Source of the DNA: Betaproteobacteria bacterium
GTDB taxonomy: Bacteria > Pseudomonadota > Gammaproteobacteria > Burkholderiales > SG8-39
DNA length: 51,367 nt
Reading direction: 5' to 3'
Assembly: GCA_016210745.1 (NCBI GenBank)
Contig: JACQTO010000127.1
Location: forward strand, 1 to 51,367
Part shown: one piece after another, positions 44,273 to 51,367 of the stretch
Position numbering within the stretch: position 1 is the stretch's first letter
Layout: each line of letters begins with the position of its first letter
Notes under the pieces: generated by a model
Database searches by the model: none
What the model saw: the letters and a program-made list of their open reading frames with translations, nothing else
Told to the model about the DNA's origin: nothing
Position numbers and translations under genes: made by a program

Positions 44273-44295
44273 GGCGCCATCCCGGCGCTGGCGCC
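44273..44295. terminator. Hairpin between convergent genes, possible terminator
   Basis: GGCGCCA-N9-TGGCGCC inverted repeat between the stops of the aldehyde dehydrogenase (44260) and the alpha/beta hydrolase (44314). There is no U-tract on either strand, so intrinsic termination would be weak. Confidence 0.35.
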
Positions 44296-44313
44296 GCTGT
44301 CCAACCCCGCGCT

Positions 44314-45186
44314 TCAAAGCGTGTAGAGGGGTATTGCGCGCGGGTCGCGCATCCGGTACTGCCCGGACTCGACCTGGTGGAGAAACTTCTCGCACACCAT
44401 GTTGAAAAGCTCGGGTTCTTCCAAGTTGGATGTATGGCCTGTCTGCGGCATGACAACCAGGCCGGCACAAGGCATGTTGCGCTTCAGCATGAGCGAGGCG
44501 TCCAGACAGGGCTCGTCCTCGTCACCGCAGATGATCAGGGTCGGCACCGCGCACTTTGCCATTTGCTCCTTGAAGTCCTGCAATTGCGGCCGTCTCGCTT
44601 GATAGCCCTTGAGCGTCAGCGACGAACCCTGCGCCGAATGCTGCTTGAGCAGCGCGATGAACTCGGCGAAGGCGCGCGGGCTCTTGTTCTGCAACTGTAC
44701 GCGGGTCGAATCAAGGCCGCGGATCTCCGCGTTCTTCTGCCAACCGGCCGCGAGCAAACCGTCGGCGAAGACTTCGGAATCCTGCCTGAATTTCGCGCGG
44801 CCATCCGGCATGGAGCCCGAGCCGATGCCTGCGAGAGTGAGCGAGAGAGCGCGTTCGGGCCAGGTCATGCCGAAATAGAATGTCGCGAACGCGCCCATCG
44901 AAAGTCCCACGACGTGCGCCCTGTCGATCTTGAGTTGGTCAAGCATTGCCTTGAGGCCGTCGCGCTGGCGTTCAAAAGAATAGTCCTCGAGCTTCGAAGG
45001 AACGTCCGAGGGCGGATAGCCGCGCGCGTTGTAGGCGATGCAACGATAGCGCCGGGAGAAATAGCGCATCTGCGCCTCCCAGCTGCGGTACTCGCCGAGG
45101 AACTCGTGCGCGAACAGGATCGGTGTACCCCGGCCGGCTTCTTCGTAGTAGAGGCTGACGCCGTCATCGGCGGTAACGTAGGGCAT
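44314..45186 (-). CDS. Alpha/beta hydrolase
   Basis: Alpha/beta hydrolase of 290 residues, similar in layout to 3-oxoadipate enol-lactonases and related hydrolases. The nucleophile elbow is VVGLSMGAFA (Ser96), the acid residue is near IICGDEDEPC and the histidine is in MPQTGHTSNLEEP. The oxyanion region FAHEFLGEYRSW departs from the common HGxxG motif. The start MPYVTADDGV has an AGGAGAAAG ribosome binding site. The neighbouring aldehyde dehydrogenase fits a ring-cleavage or ester pathway, but the substrate is unknown. Confidence 0.87.
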   Translation of the reverse strand: MPYVTADDGVSLYYEEAGRGTPILFAHEFLGEYRSWEAQMRYFSRRYRCIAYNARGYPPSDVPSKLEDYSFERQRDGLKAMLDQLKIDRAHVVGLSMGAFATFYFGMTWPERALSLTLAGIGSGSMPDGRAKFRQDSEVFADGLLAAGWQKNAEIRGLDSTRVQLQNKSPRAFAEFIALLKQHSAQGSSLTLKGYQARRPQLQDFKEQMAKCAVPTLIICGDEDEPCLDASLMLKRNMPCAGLVVMPQTGHTSNLEEPELFNMVCEKFLHQVESGQYRMRDPRAIPLYTL

Positions 45187-45347
45187 GATGCTTTCTCCTG
45201 AAGTTCATCAGAATCAAGGGACTCAGTATCGCGGACAAACTCACCGCGAACTATAAATGGAATTTGCTGGATAGGACACCAACGCGCCATTGTCGGACGC
45301 CGCATATGCGCGCACACTAATCAAGCTGTCCAGTCTGGATTTCCGCT

Positions 45348-46250
45348 ATGCCAAACGAACGTCGGCGGTTGCTGCTTGTGTGGACCGCGTGCTGGCTCGC
45401 GCTCCCCGCGGCGGCTGCCACGCTTTCTAAGTCTTCGATCAAATTCGACCGGGGATTGCTCTGGCGCGTGGTCAGGCGGGGCATCGCGCCGAGCTATGTA
45501 TTCGGCACCATCCATGTGGCCGATCCGCGCGTTCTCGATATTCCGGAGCCGGTGACGCGCGCGTTGTCGCGCTCGCGCCGCTATTTCATGGAGAGTTATC
45601 ATGCCGCGCCGGAGAAGGCGCGCCTGTTCGAAGCCGCCCAGTTCGAGGACGGCCGGCGACTCGAACTGCTGATAGGCCCGGAGGCGTTCGCCAAGCTTGC
45701 CGCGCATCTGCGCCAAAAGCGCTTGCCTGAACAAGTGATCGATCGCATCAAGCCGTGGGCGGCGCTCGCCAACTTGACAGTCACGCCGGAGGACTATCAA
45801 GTGGAGACCCCCGACCAGATCCTGCTTGCACGGGCGCGCGCGCACAGAATGAGCATCGACGCGCTGGAGGGAATCGAGGAGCAGATCTCGGTGTTCGAGG
45901 GCATCCCGATAGAGACCCAAGTGGCGCTGCTCAAGCACGCTCTCGAGCACCGCGACGCTCTCGCCGGCCTGATCGAGCCTACGATACAGGCCTGGCTCAA
46001 GCGCGACCTGGCCGCGCTCGACGCAGTGAGCGAACTCATCGGAGCGCGCTTCCCCGAGATGGCCGATCACTATCGCGTGCTGTACCGTCACGTAGTGCGC
46101 AACCGGTCGATCGCGATGGCGCATCGGCTTTATATGCCGCTCCGCCGAGGCCGCGCGTTTGTCGCCATCGGCGCAAACCATCTCTACGGCGACGAGGGCG
46201 TGCCGCGGCTGATCCAGAAGCAGGGCTATCGCGTCGAGCGAGCGTATTGA
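45348..46250 (+). CDS. TraB/GumN family protein
   Basis: Protein of 300 residues with a signal-like N-terminus (LLLVWTACWLALPAAAA). The TraB/GumN domain opens with YVFGTIHVADPRVLDIP, the conserved GTxH motif, and closes with GRAFVAIGANHLYGDEGVPR, the GxxHL motif with acidic residues, followed by LIQKQGYRV. The fold is related to Tiki-type metalloproteases, so a metal-dependent protease role is possible but unproven in bacteria. It stands alone between a divergent hydrolase gene and a convergent phosphatase gene. Confidence 0.87.
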   Translation: MPNERRRLLLVWTACWLALPAAAATLSKSSIKFDRGLLWRVVRRGIAPSYVFGTIHVADPRVLDIPEPVTRALSRSRRYFMESYHAAPEKARLFEAAQFEDGRRLELLIGPEAFAKLAAHLRQKRLPEQVIDRIKPWAALANLTVTPEDYQVETPDQILLARARAHRMSIDALEGIEEQISVFEGIPIETQVALLKHALEHRDALAGLIEPTIQAWLKRDLAALDAVSELIGARFPEMADHYRVLYRHVVRNRSIAMAHRLYMPLRRGRAFVAIGANHLYGDEGVPRLIQKQGYRVERAY

Positions 46251-46385
46251 GACTCGGCACAGCTGCGTCAGGCGAAGCGCGCCCTGCCCTTCTCGCGCGT
46301 CGCGCGGACGCTGGCCGGAGCGGAAACGCAACGATGGTCGTGCGACATGCCGACGCGCTGCGCGGAAAGGAAGTACTGCAGCGCT

Positions 46386-46949
46386 CTATGGATCAATGGC
46401 GATCCTGCCCACGGCATTGAGCTTTACACCGGGTTCGACGACGATCAACTCGGCCGGAGCAGGGTACAGCCCGGTCAGCGCACCGATGTTCACGCCGTGG
46501 GTGACGAGAACGATGTTGCCGCCGGTGATGGGTTTGGCAAGCGCGCCGCGGATTTCCCGCATTTGCAGCTCGCGTCTCTCGGGCTTATCAAAGGTATTGT
46601 CCAGCGCCGCCCATGGTTCGGCGTTGTCGAAAGCGATGCGCGCGGTTTCCAGGCATCGGCACCAGCGGCTCGACATTATCTTCGCGATCGGGATGCCGCG
46701 CTTTTTGAATTCCGCACCCAGCCGCTCGGCTTCCTTGCGCCCTCTCTGGTTCAGATTACGCTGGGTCGAGCAGTCCTCGACCTTGAAGCCCTTCGGATCG
46801 CCCACCCCGGCATCGGTCGAGGCGTGGCGGACCAGAACCACATAGCCGCCGGCTTTCAACTCTTGCCACAGTGCTTCGCTGGCGAGCGCCGGTAATGCGA
46901 TGGAAAGTAGCGCAAGCAAAGCGCTGTATACAAGAGGACGAGACTTCAA
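46386..46949 (-). CDS. Periplasmic histidine phosphatase family protein
   Basis: Protein of 187 residues with a signal peptide (LVYSALLALLSIALPALAS). The catalytic motif VVLVRHASTDAG carries the phospho-accepting histidine in an RHA variant of RHG. SSRWCRCLETARIAF supplies the second arginine and LVTHGVNIGALTG the second histidine. The substrate is unknown. It is 36 bases downstream of the Vgb-like propeller gene on the same strand and probably the last gene of that operon. Confidence 0.86.
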   Translation of the reverse strand: MKSRPLVYSALLALLSIALPALASEALWQELKAGGYVVLVRHASTDAGVGDPKGFKVEDCSTQRNLNQRGRKEAERLGAEFKKRGIPIAKIMSSRWCRCLETARIAFDNAEPWAALDNTFDKPERRELQMREIRGALAKPITGGNIVLVTHGVNIGALTGLYPAPAELIVVEPGVKLNAVGRIAIDP

Positions 46950-46985
46950 CGGTCCTGCCCTCCTGCCGATCAGGTAGTCCGCGGT

Positions 46986-48071
46986 CTATTCAACCACGCC
47001 GAGGTGTCCGTTGTGCGAACCCATATACCAGAGCTTGCCGCTCGCGTCGGTCACCATCTTGCGGATGCCGACATTGGAAGACGGCAGCTTCACTACGCGC
47101 ATCTGCTCCGTCTTCGGATCGAGCCGCACGACGGTGTCGGTGTTGATCTCGTTAACCCACACGATGCCGCCGCCGTCCACTGTCACGGCGTAGGGGCCGG
47201 CGTCGCCCCCAGGCAGTTGATATTCCTTGACGACTTTCATCGCCACGGGATCGACCCTGGCAAGTTTGCCGTTGCCATAGAGCGTGACCCACAACGTGCC
47301 GTCCGGCGCGGCGGCCAGGCGCCGCGGTCGCGATCGGGACCCCAAAGAGACTTCGCTCATCCTGCCGCTCTTGGGATCGAGCTTCCCGAGCTTGTTGTCG
47401 CCCATGCGGCAGAACCAGACATTGCCCGCCTTGTCGAGCGCGAGCCCGTAGGGCCCCCCCGAGGTCGGATATTCCTTGATCGCGCCATTTTTGGTGTCGA
47501 GGCTCGCCACCTTGTTGCCGCTCTGCATGGTGAACCAGATCGTGGCGCCGTCCTCGGTGATGACCAGCGTGTGCGGCCCGCCTCCGCCCGACGGCGTCTT
47601 GAATTCAGTGACCTTGCCGGTCGCAGGATCAAGCCGGCCGATGGTCCCGTTTCCGTTGCCGGTCGTCCACACGATGCCGTTCTTATCCACCAAGACCCCG
47701 TGCGGCCGATGGCCGGAGGGAAGATCCCATTCCTTGAATGCTTTGGTCTTGGGATCGAAACGCGCGACCTTGTTGCCGCTCATGACCGCGATGAAGATGC
47801 TGCCATCGGGCGCGGGCGCAGGATCGCGCGCGAAACGCGGCGTCGGCACCGCCCATTCGCTCACCTTGCCGACGAGGTTGGGATGCGAACCTGGCGTGAT
47901 GCCGTAATTCGAGCCGCCGGCCTGAGCCGCAAGCGGCATCCAAGCCGACAGCGCGACGGCGCAAGCGCGCATCAAGTTCGTCGTTGCGGGCTGGCGAGCC
48001 CGAATCGGATCCGGGTCAGCACAAGACGGGCTGTCACTTTCGCTTGTCCGGAGTTTCCGTAGAGCTTCCAT
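46986..48071 (-). CDS. Virginiamycin B lyase-like beta-propeller protein
   Basis: Secreted protein of about 361 residues made of repeated propeller blades: GNGTIGRLDPATGKVTEFKT, GNKVASLDTKNGAIKEYPTS, DNKLGKLDPKSGRMSEVSLG and NGKLARVDPVAMKVVKEYQL. This is the streptogramin lyase (Vgb) fold. Such proteins are widespread and most are not resistance enzymes. ATG 48071 is chosen for its AGGAGG site, although the best signal peptide (MRACAVALSAWMPLAAQA) begins at an internal ATG at 47972. It lies between the flavoprotein and phosphatase genes in one transcription unit. Confidence 0.84.
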   Translation of the reverse strand: MEALRKLRTSESDSPSCADPDPIRARQPATTNLMRACAVALSAWMPLAAQAGGSNYGITPGSHPNLVGKVSEWAVPTPRFARDPAPAPDGSIFIAVMSGNKVARFDPKTKAFKEWDLPSGHRPHGVLVDKNGIVWTTGNGNGTIGRLDPATGKVTEFKTPSGGGGPHTLVITEDGATIWFTMQSGNKVASLDTKNGAIKEYPTSGGPYGLALDKAGNVWFCRMGDNKLGKLDPKSGRMSEVSLGSRSRPRRLAAAPDGTLWVTLYGNGKLARVDPVAMKVVKEYQLPGGDAGPYAVTVDGGGIVWVNEINTDTVVRLDPKTEQMRVVKLPSSNVGIRKMVTDASGKLWYMGSHNGHLGVVE

Positions 48072-48131
48072 CGTCATGCCTCCTGTTACGCGCCATTCCA
48101 TGGCGGCAGGCGTTGTGAACGCGTCGATGGC

Positions 48132-49775
48132 TTAAGCCAGTTCCGCCCAAATCTTGCGCGGGTCTGGCGGGTTCCACCACAGATCGAGCCGCAGGTCGCG
48201 GGCGATGACCTGGGCCGCGTTGTAACCGGGGGCCCCTGTGACGTTGCCGCCGGGGTGGGTACCTGCGCCGGTCAGGTACAGGTTCTTGATGGGCGTCCGG
48301 TAATTCGAGACTTCCGGAAACGGCCGATTGAAGCCGAGCTGGCTGGGGATGAGTGCGCCGACGTGGAAGTCGCCCTCACGCATGTTGATCAGGTGCTCCG
48401 CGGTATCGACGGGCGTCTGGCCGAAGGAGTAGATGATGTTCTTCGGCTCCAGGTTGGGCGCGTACTGCCGCCAGCGCTCCAGCATTTTCTCCATGTAGGG
48501 TCCGCGCAGCCGCTCCCAGCCCTCCACACCGCCGTCCCTGAGCGCAAACGGGGCGAACTGCCAGCCGAGCAGAACGTGCTTGCCCGCCGGCGCGCGGGTC
48601 GAATCGAAGATGCTGGGGCAGGCCGCCTGCATGCCGATCACCTCAGGCGGGGTGCCGTCGATCACCTCTTCCAGGTGCTCGATCACCTCCTCCGGCGTCT
48701 CGTAGCCGATGCAGCAGTTGAACGACTCGTTGATCAGCGGATCCCAGGCAGCCGATGCGTAGGCGGGGCGCTCGCGAACGCCAGCGTGCAAGGCGAACAG
48801 CACGCCGAAGCTCTTGCCGGAGACGCCGTACTTATAGGCCTTCACCCTGGCCACGATGTTGGCGTCGAGGTTCTTCTCTCCCACCAGGCGCAGAAATGTC
48901 TGGGTCGGGTCGACGGAGCTGGCGACGAAGCGCTTGCCCATGATTCTCTTGCCGTCGGTGGTCTCGACGCCGACGGCGGTGTCGTGTTCGATGATGACGC
49001 GCTCGACCTCGGTCGCGGGGAAAATGCGCGCGCCGTGCGCGGAGATCATCCAGGTCAACGCGTCGCCGAGCCGGCGCGCGCCCCCTTTGGGCAGCATCGC
49101 CTTGTTTCCGAGGTAGGTCATCGCCACGATGGCGAAACCGGTACCCTTGACCGTCGGCGCCGGCAGATAACCGCGAACCGAGAACAGGAACAGGTAGAAG
49201 GCCTTGAGCGCGGTCGTGTCGAACAGATCGAAGACCACTTCGTAGGCGCTGCGTCGGTTCATTTCGAGAAACTCGCGTCCCATCTTGCTCTTGCTGAGCA
49301 AGGCGTGCTCTTCCTCCGGAGGCAGCGGCGGGGCATAGTCCTTGGTCGCCCAGATGGCGCGGGCCATATCCTGATAGCGGTGGTAGACGTCCCAGTAGGT
49401 GTTCGCGTCTTCTTTCGAGAAGCGCTCGATCGAGGCACGGGTGACGGCCGGGTCGGCGTGAATCACCAGGTTGCGGCCATCGGCGAGGGGCATGCCGTTG
49501 TTGACCTGGGGGTAGATGTATTCCACTCCGTAGCTGCCCAACTCGAGATCCTTGAACCAGGGCGTGTTGGGGATGTTGCGGTGGAACTGCGAGTGGTACT
49601 CATGGTAGAAGCCCGCCGCGAGCGAGCTCTGCACCGTCCCCAGCCCGCCGCCAAGCTCGGGCGTGCGCTCGACCACCGCAACCTTCATCCCCGATCTTGC
49701 CATGTAGCCGGCCAGCACCAGCGCGTTATGCCCGCCGCCGATGATGACACCGTCGAACTCGTAGGTGCTATTCAT
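48132..49775 (-). CDS. Phytoene desaturase-like FAD-dependent oxidoreductase
   Basis: Flavoprotein of 547 residues. The N-terminal dinucleotide-binding site is FDGVIIGGGHNALVLAGYMA, followed by VAVVERTPELGGGLGT, and the C-terminal FAD motif is NLYLTGAGTHPGGNVTGAPG. It is of the phytoene dehydrogenase-related group (CrtI-like), found in many non-carotenogenic bacteria, where the substrate is unknown. No other carotenoid gene is in the window. AAGGGGAAC precedes its ATG. It is the first gene of the minus-strand set with the Vgb-like and phosphatase genes. Confidence 0.88.
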   Translation of the reverse strand: MNSTYEFDGVIIGGGHNALVLAGYMARSGMKVAVVERTPELGGGLGTVQSSLAAGFYHEYHSQFHRNIPNTPWFKDLELGSYGVEYIYPQVNNGMPLADGRNLVIHADPAVTRASIERFSKEDANTYWDVYHRYQDMARAIWATKDYAPPLPPEEEHALLSKSKMGREFLEMNRRSAYEVVFDLFDTTALKAFYLFLFSVRGYLPAPTVKGTGFAIVAMTYLGNKAMLPKGGARRLGDALTWMISAHGARIFPATEVERVIIEHDTAVGVETTDGKRIMGKRFVASSVDPTQTFLRLVGEKNLDANIVARVKAYKYGVSGKSFGVLFALHAGVRERPAYASAAWDPLINESFNCCIGYETPEEVIEHLEEVIDGTPPEVIGMQAACPSIFDSTRAPAGKHVLLGWQFAPFALRDGGVEGWERLRGPYMEKMLERWRQYAPNLEPKNIIYSFGQTPVDTAEHLINMREGDFHVGALIPSQLGFNRPFPEVSNYRTPIKNLYLTGAGTHPGGNVTGAPGYNAAQVIARDLRLDLWWNPPDPRKIWAELA

Positions 49776-49908
49776 GGTGTTCCCCTTTGATCGTTATCAG
49801 AGGGATGGCGCCGGCAACGGGGCGCGTTGGGCCGGACGTGGCCGCGATACTTGTCGCCGACGGAACGATGGATACCCATGCAGCGCAAATCGCTGAAGGT
49901 TTCGCAAG

Positions 49909-50139
49909 TCAAGGAATGAGAGTTAATTTGCCTCCATTCGTTCCCGACTTGCTTATCGCTGCGGCACTGGAAATCACAGCCGCACCCAGCTGGTCGATCC
50001 ATTTCGCAAACGGAGCCCAGGCAGGCGAAGGAAGCAGGAGCAGGACCACCAGTACGGTCGCTAACAGGAGTGCCCGGCCGATATGGGCGAGCAGATGATC
50101 ATCCTTCCCGCCGCGACCATAGCGCGAAGTGATCGGCAT
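49909..50139 (-). CDS. Small hypothetical membrane protein
   Basis: Protein of 76 residues with one hydrophobic helix (ALLLATVLVVLLLLPSPAWA) that could be a signal peptide or anchor, then WIDQLGAAVISSAAAI. Its reality is supported by a strong ribosome binding site (GAGGAGG, three bases before ATG 50139) and by the unoccupied space around it. No family was recognised. Confidence 0.62.
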   Translation of the reverse strand: MPITSRYGRGGKDDHLLAHIGRALLLATVLVVLLLLPSPAWAPFAKWIDQLGAAVISSAAAISKSGTNGGKLTLIP

Positions 50140-50222
50140 AGCCTCCTCGATTATTGACCGAGCGCCTGATCCGACAACGCCCTCTCTATCAATACCCGGG
50201 AAACTGAAAAAAGTTCAATACC

Positions 50223-50468
50223 TCAACGACGATGCCTGCCGCCACTAAAACGATGCCCGCCGCCGCCGAAACGATGCCCGCCGCCGCCAAAGATCCCGAT
50301 GCTCAATGAAGGCCCATAGACGTAGGGTGCAGGCGCGTAGTAGTAGCCAGGTGCAGGTGCGTAGTAGCCCCCTTGGTCGTACGCATAGGCGGGACCAACC
50401 GGCACCGCGACACAACCGCTCATTATCAATACCGCTGTCAACGCCAATGTTGCTTGCATCAGTTTCAT
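50223..50468 (-). CDS. Small glycine/tyrosine-rich lipoprotein
   Basis: Protein of 81 residues. MKLMQATLALTAVLIMSGC is a lipoprotein signal peptide with the lipidated cysteine in MSGCVAVP. The mature part is rich in tyrosine, proline and glycine (YYAPAPGYYYAPAPYVYGPS) and ends in three near-repeats of GGGGHRF encoded by an 18-base tandem repeat. The tail ends GGRHRR. Similar small lipoproteins are common in Burkholderiales and have no known function. ATG 50468 has a GAGGACA site. The histidine-rich tail could bind metal, but this is a guess. Confidence 0.75.
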   Translation of the reverse strand: MKLMQATLALTAVLIMSGCVAVPVGPAYAYDQGGYYAPAPGYYYAPAPYVYGPSLSIGIFGGGGHRFGGGGHRFSGGRHRR

Positions 50469-50773
50469 GATTTGTCCTCTTGTCTGGAGGATGAGCCCAC
50501 GGACCACGCTCCGGTGTTCCCTTGCACAAGTCTACTCGTTGGATTGGGAAATGCGTCGCTAAAATCCTGTTATTTCGTAACAATCTGTTACCGGATTTGC
50601 GCTCAGTAGGCGCGGACACCGCGTTGCGGCTCGGCATTACTTCGCCATGACGCCCCAATTCTGGATGAATCTCCAGGCGCGCTATGATCTCGAAACGGAA
50701 AGCCGACCGCTTAAGAAAGCCATCGGATTCTTCGAGATATCCGAGCTCGCTAAGCTCGGGCCGGCGCCTTGAC
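50469..50773. other. Intergenic region (305 bp)
   Basis: Lies between the start of the small lipoprotein gene and the end of icmF, both on the minus strand. It holds the TGTTA/GTAACA inverted repeats at 50568-50591 and a short hairpin at 50741-50759 (CCGAGCT-N5-AGCTCGG) just after the icmF stop. No convincing gene was seen. Confidence 0.65.
50568..50591. promoter_or_regulatory. Overlapping GTAACA inverted repeats, operator candidate
   Basis: TGTTA-TTTCG-TAACA overlaps GTAACA-ATC-TGTTAC. Both are perfect inverted repeats and they share the central GTAACA. The site is about 100 bases upstream of the small lipoprotein start. Three alternating TGTTA/TAACA half-sites suggest a cooperative regulator such as an OmpR-type protein. 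Confidence 0.4.
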
Positions 50774-51367
50774 TTACATGTTCCTGCGGTACTGCCCGCC
50801 GACTTCGAACAAGGCGTGGGTGATCTGCCCCAGCGAGCAGCAGCGCACCGCGTCCATCAGCACCGCGAACACGTTTTCGTCGGCGATGACCGCCTGCTTG
50901 AGGCGCTCCAGCATCGGGCCGGACTCGGCCGCGTGGCGTCGGTGGAAATCCTGCAGGCGCCGCAGCTGCGACTGCTTTTCCTCCTCGGTGGAGCGGATCA
51001 GCTCGATTCGCTGCGGGATCGCTTCGCTCTGCGGATTGCGGAAGGTGTTGACCCCGAGAATCGGATAGGAGCCGTCGTTCTTCTTCTGCTCGTAATAGAG
51101 CGATTCGTCCTGGATCTTGCCGCGCTGGTATCCGGTTTCCATCGCACCCAGCACACCGCCGCGCTCCGAGATCGCGTCGAACTCTTTCAGCACCGCCTCT
51201 TCGACGAGGTCGGTCAGCTCGTCGATGATGAACGCGCCCTGATTCGGGTTTTCGTTCTTGGCCAGTCCCCATTCGCGGTTGATGATCATCTGGATGGCCA
51301 TGGCGCGGCGCACCGACTCCTCGGTGGGCGTGGTGATCGCCTCGTTGTAGGCATTGGTGTGCAGCGA
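50774..51367 (-). CDS. icmF: Fused isobutyryl-CoA mutase, C-terminal part (continues beyond window)
   Basis: Reads in frame to the right edge; the visible 197 residues are the C-terminal end of an acyl-CoA mutase large domain. The sequence opens [20 protein letters not shown] and continues [20 protein letters not shown], then [20 protein letters not shown], both typical of the mutase TIM barrel. It ends [10 protein letters not shown], the ending I associate with IcmF, the fusion of B12-binding, G-protein chaperone and mutase domains of about 1090 residues. IcmF interconverts isobutyryl-CoA and butyryl-CoA. The B12 and GTPase domains lie outside the window, so plain methylmalonyl-CoA mutase is a less likely alternative. 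Confidence 0.85.
   Translation of the reverse strand, partial: SLHTNAYNEAITTPTEESVRRAMAIQMIINREWGLAKNENPNQGAFIIDELTDLVEEAVLKEFDAISERGGVLGAMETGYQRGKIQDESLYYEQKKNDGSYPILGVNTFRNPQSEAIPQRIELIRSTEEEKQSQLRRLQDFHRRHAAESGPMLERLKQAVIADENVFAVLMDAVRCCSLGQITHALFEVGGQYRRNM

Noticed and set aside
45204..45217. FNR-like box before the alpha/beta hydrolase
   Set aside because: TTGATTCTGATGAA has one mismatch and lies 17 bases from the start codon, beside the ribosome binding site, so it is unlikely to be an activator site.
46986..48071. Antibiotic resistance gene (virginiamycin B lyase)
   Set aside because: Only the propeller fold is shared; Vgb-like proteins are widespread and the operon context gives no sign of resistance.
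49787..49800. FNR-like box before the desaturase-like gene
   Set aside because: TTGATCGTTATCAG has one mismatch and is only 12 bases from the start codon, overlapping the translation signal.
50223..50300. Tandem repeat as a regulatory iteron array
   Set aside because: The 18-base repeats encode the GGGGHRF repeats of the small lipoprotein in frame, so they are coding repeats.

Overview
The window is GC-rich and very gene-dense. It reads as a chromosomal segment of a betaproteobacterium, probably Burkholderiales-like. That is inferred from gene content: a leucine/acyl-CoA degradation set, Liv-type ABC transporters paired with CoA ligases, a fused isobutyryl-CoA mutase (IcmF), an AAHS-family aromatic acid permease and a Rieske dioxygenase. 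No rRNA, tRNA, CRISPR array, prophage or transposase gene was seen.

Layout. (1) 1-12.0 kb, mostly + strand: acyl-CoA catabolism, with isovaleryl-CoA dehydrogenase, rhodanese, thiolase, RidA, a second acyl-CoA dehydrogenase, three crotonase-family enzymes, an HCCA-isomerase-like protein, nitronate monooxygenase, a PaaI-type thioesterase and an MBL hydrolase. A NrfJ-like protein and an AsmA/DUF748-like protein lie on the - strand. (2) 12.2-23.8 kb, - strand: an acyl-CoA synthetase, a complete Liv ABC transporter (G,H,M,K,F), a PaaK-like ligase, an alpha-methylacyl-CoA racemase and an exported methyltransferase. A divergent Crp/Fnr-family regulator follows at 23.9 kb. (3) 24.7-30.6 kb, - strand: a PIN protein, an asparaginase-like protein, a two-subunit Rieske dioxygenase and an MFS permease. 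(4) 31-39.6 kb, + strand: a formate-dehydrogenase-gamma-like cytochrome b, then a nine-gene V/A-type ATPase operon (H-C-I-K-F-E-A-B-D). (5) 39.7-42.4 kb, - strand: a MenA/UbiA-like prenyltransferase and a seven-heme cytochrome c fused to a membrane cytochrome b. (6) 42.8-51.4 kb: aldehyde dehydrogenase, alpha/beta hydrolase, TraB/GumN protein, an operon of desaturase-like flavoprotein, Vgb-like propeller and histidine phosphatase, two small envelope proteins, and the C-terminal part of IcmF.

Three layers of structure are not explained by the genes. First, six copies of an intergenic element of about 100-150 bp are scattered from 1.3 to 39.7 kb. Each has a long, nearly perfect palindrome at its centre. 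The palindrome arms differ between copies yet stay self-complementary, while the flanks are conserved. I do not recognise this family. Second, a different REP-like inverted repeat built on GGGGTCAGAGTAACATTT brackets a two-gene cassette (4262-5869). Third, FNR/ANR-like boxes (TTGAT-N4-RTCAA) occur beside the MFS/cytochrome b gene pair, 58 bp upstream of the V/A-ATPase operon, and between the prenyltransferase/multiheme operon and the aldehyde dehydrogenase. This suggests that the respiratory and ATPase block (30.6-42.6 kb) forms an oxygen-responsive regulon.

Working together (inference): the transporter, ligases, racemase, dehydrogenases, hydratases and thiolase would import carboxylic acids, activate them and degrade them to acetyl-CoA, and IcmF would handle branched C4 acyl-CoA. 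The dioxygenase and permease would feed an aromatic acid into the same metabolism. The cytochromes and V/A-ATPase look like an accessory low-oxygen energy module.
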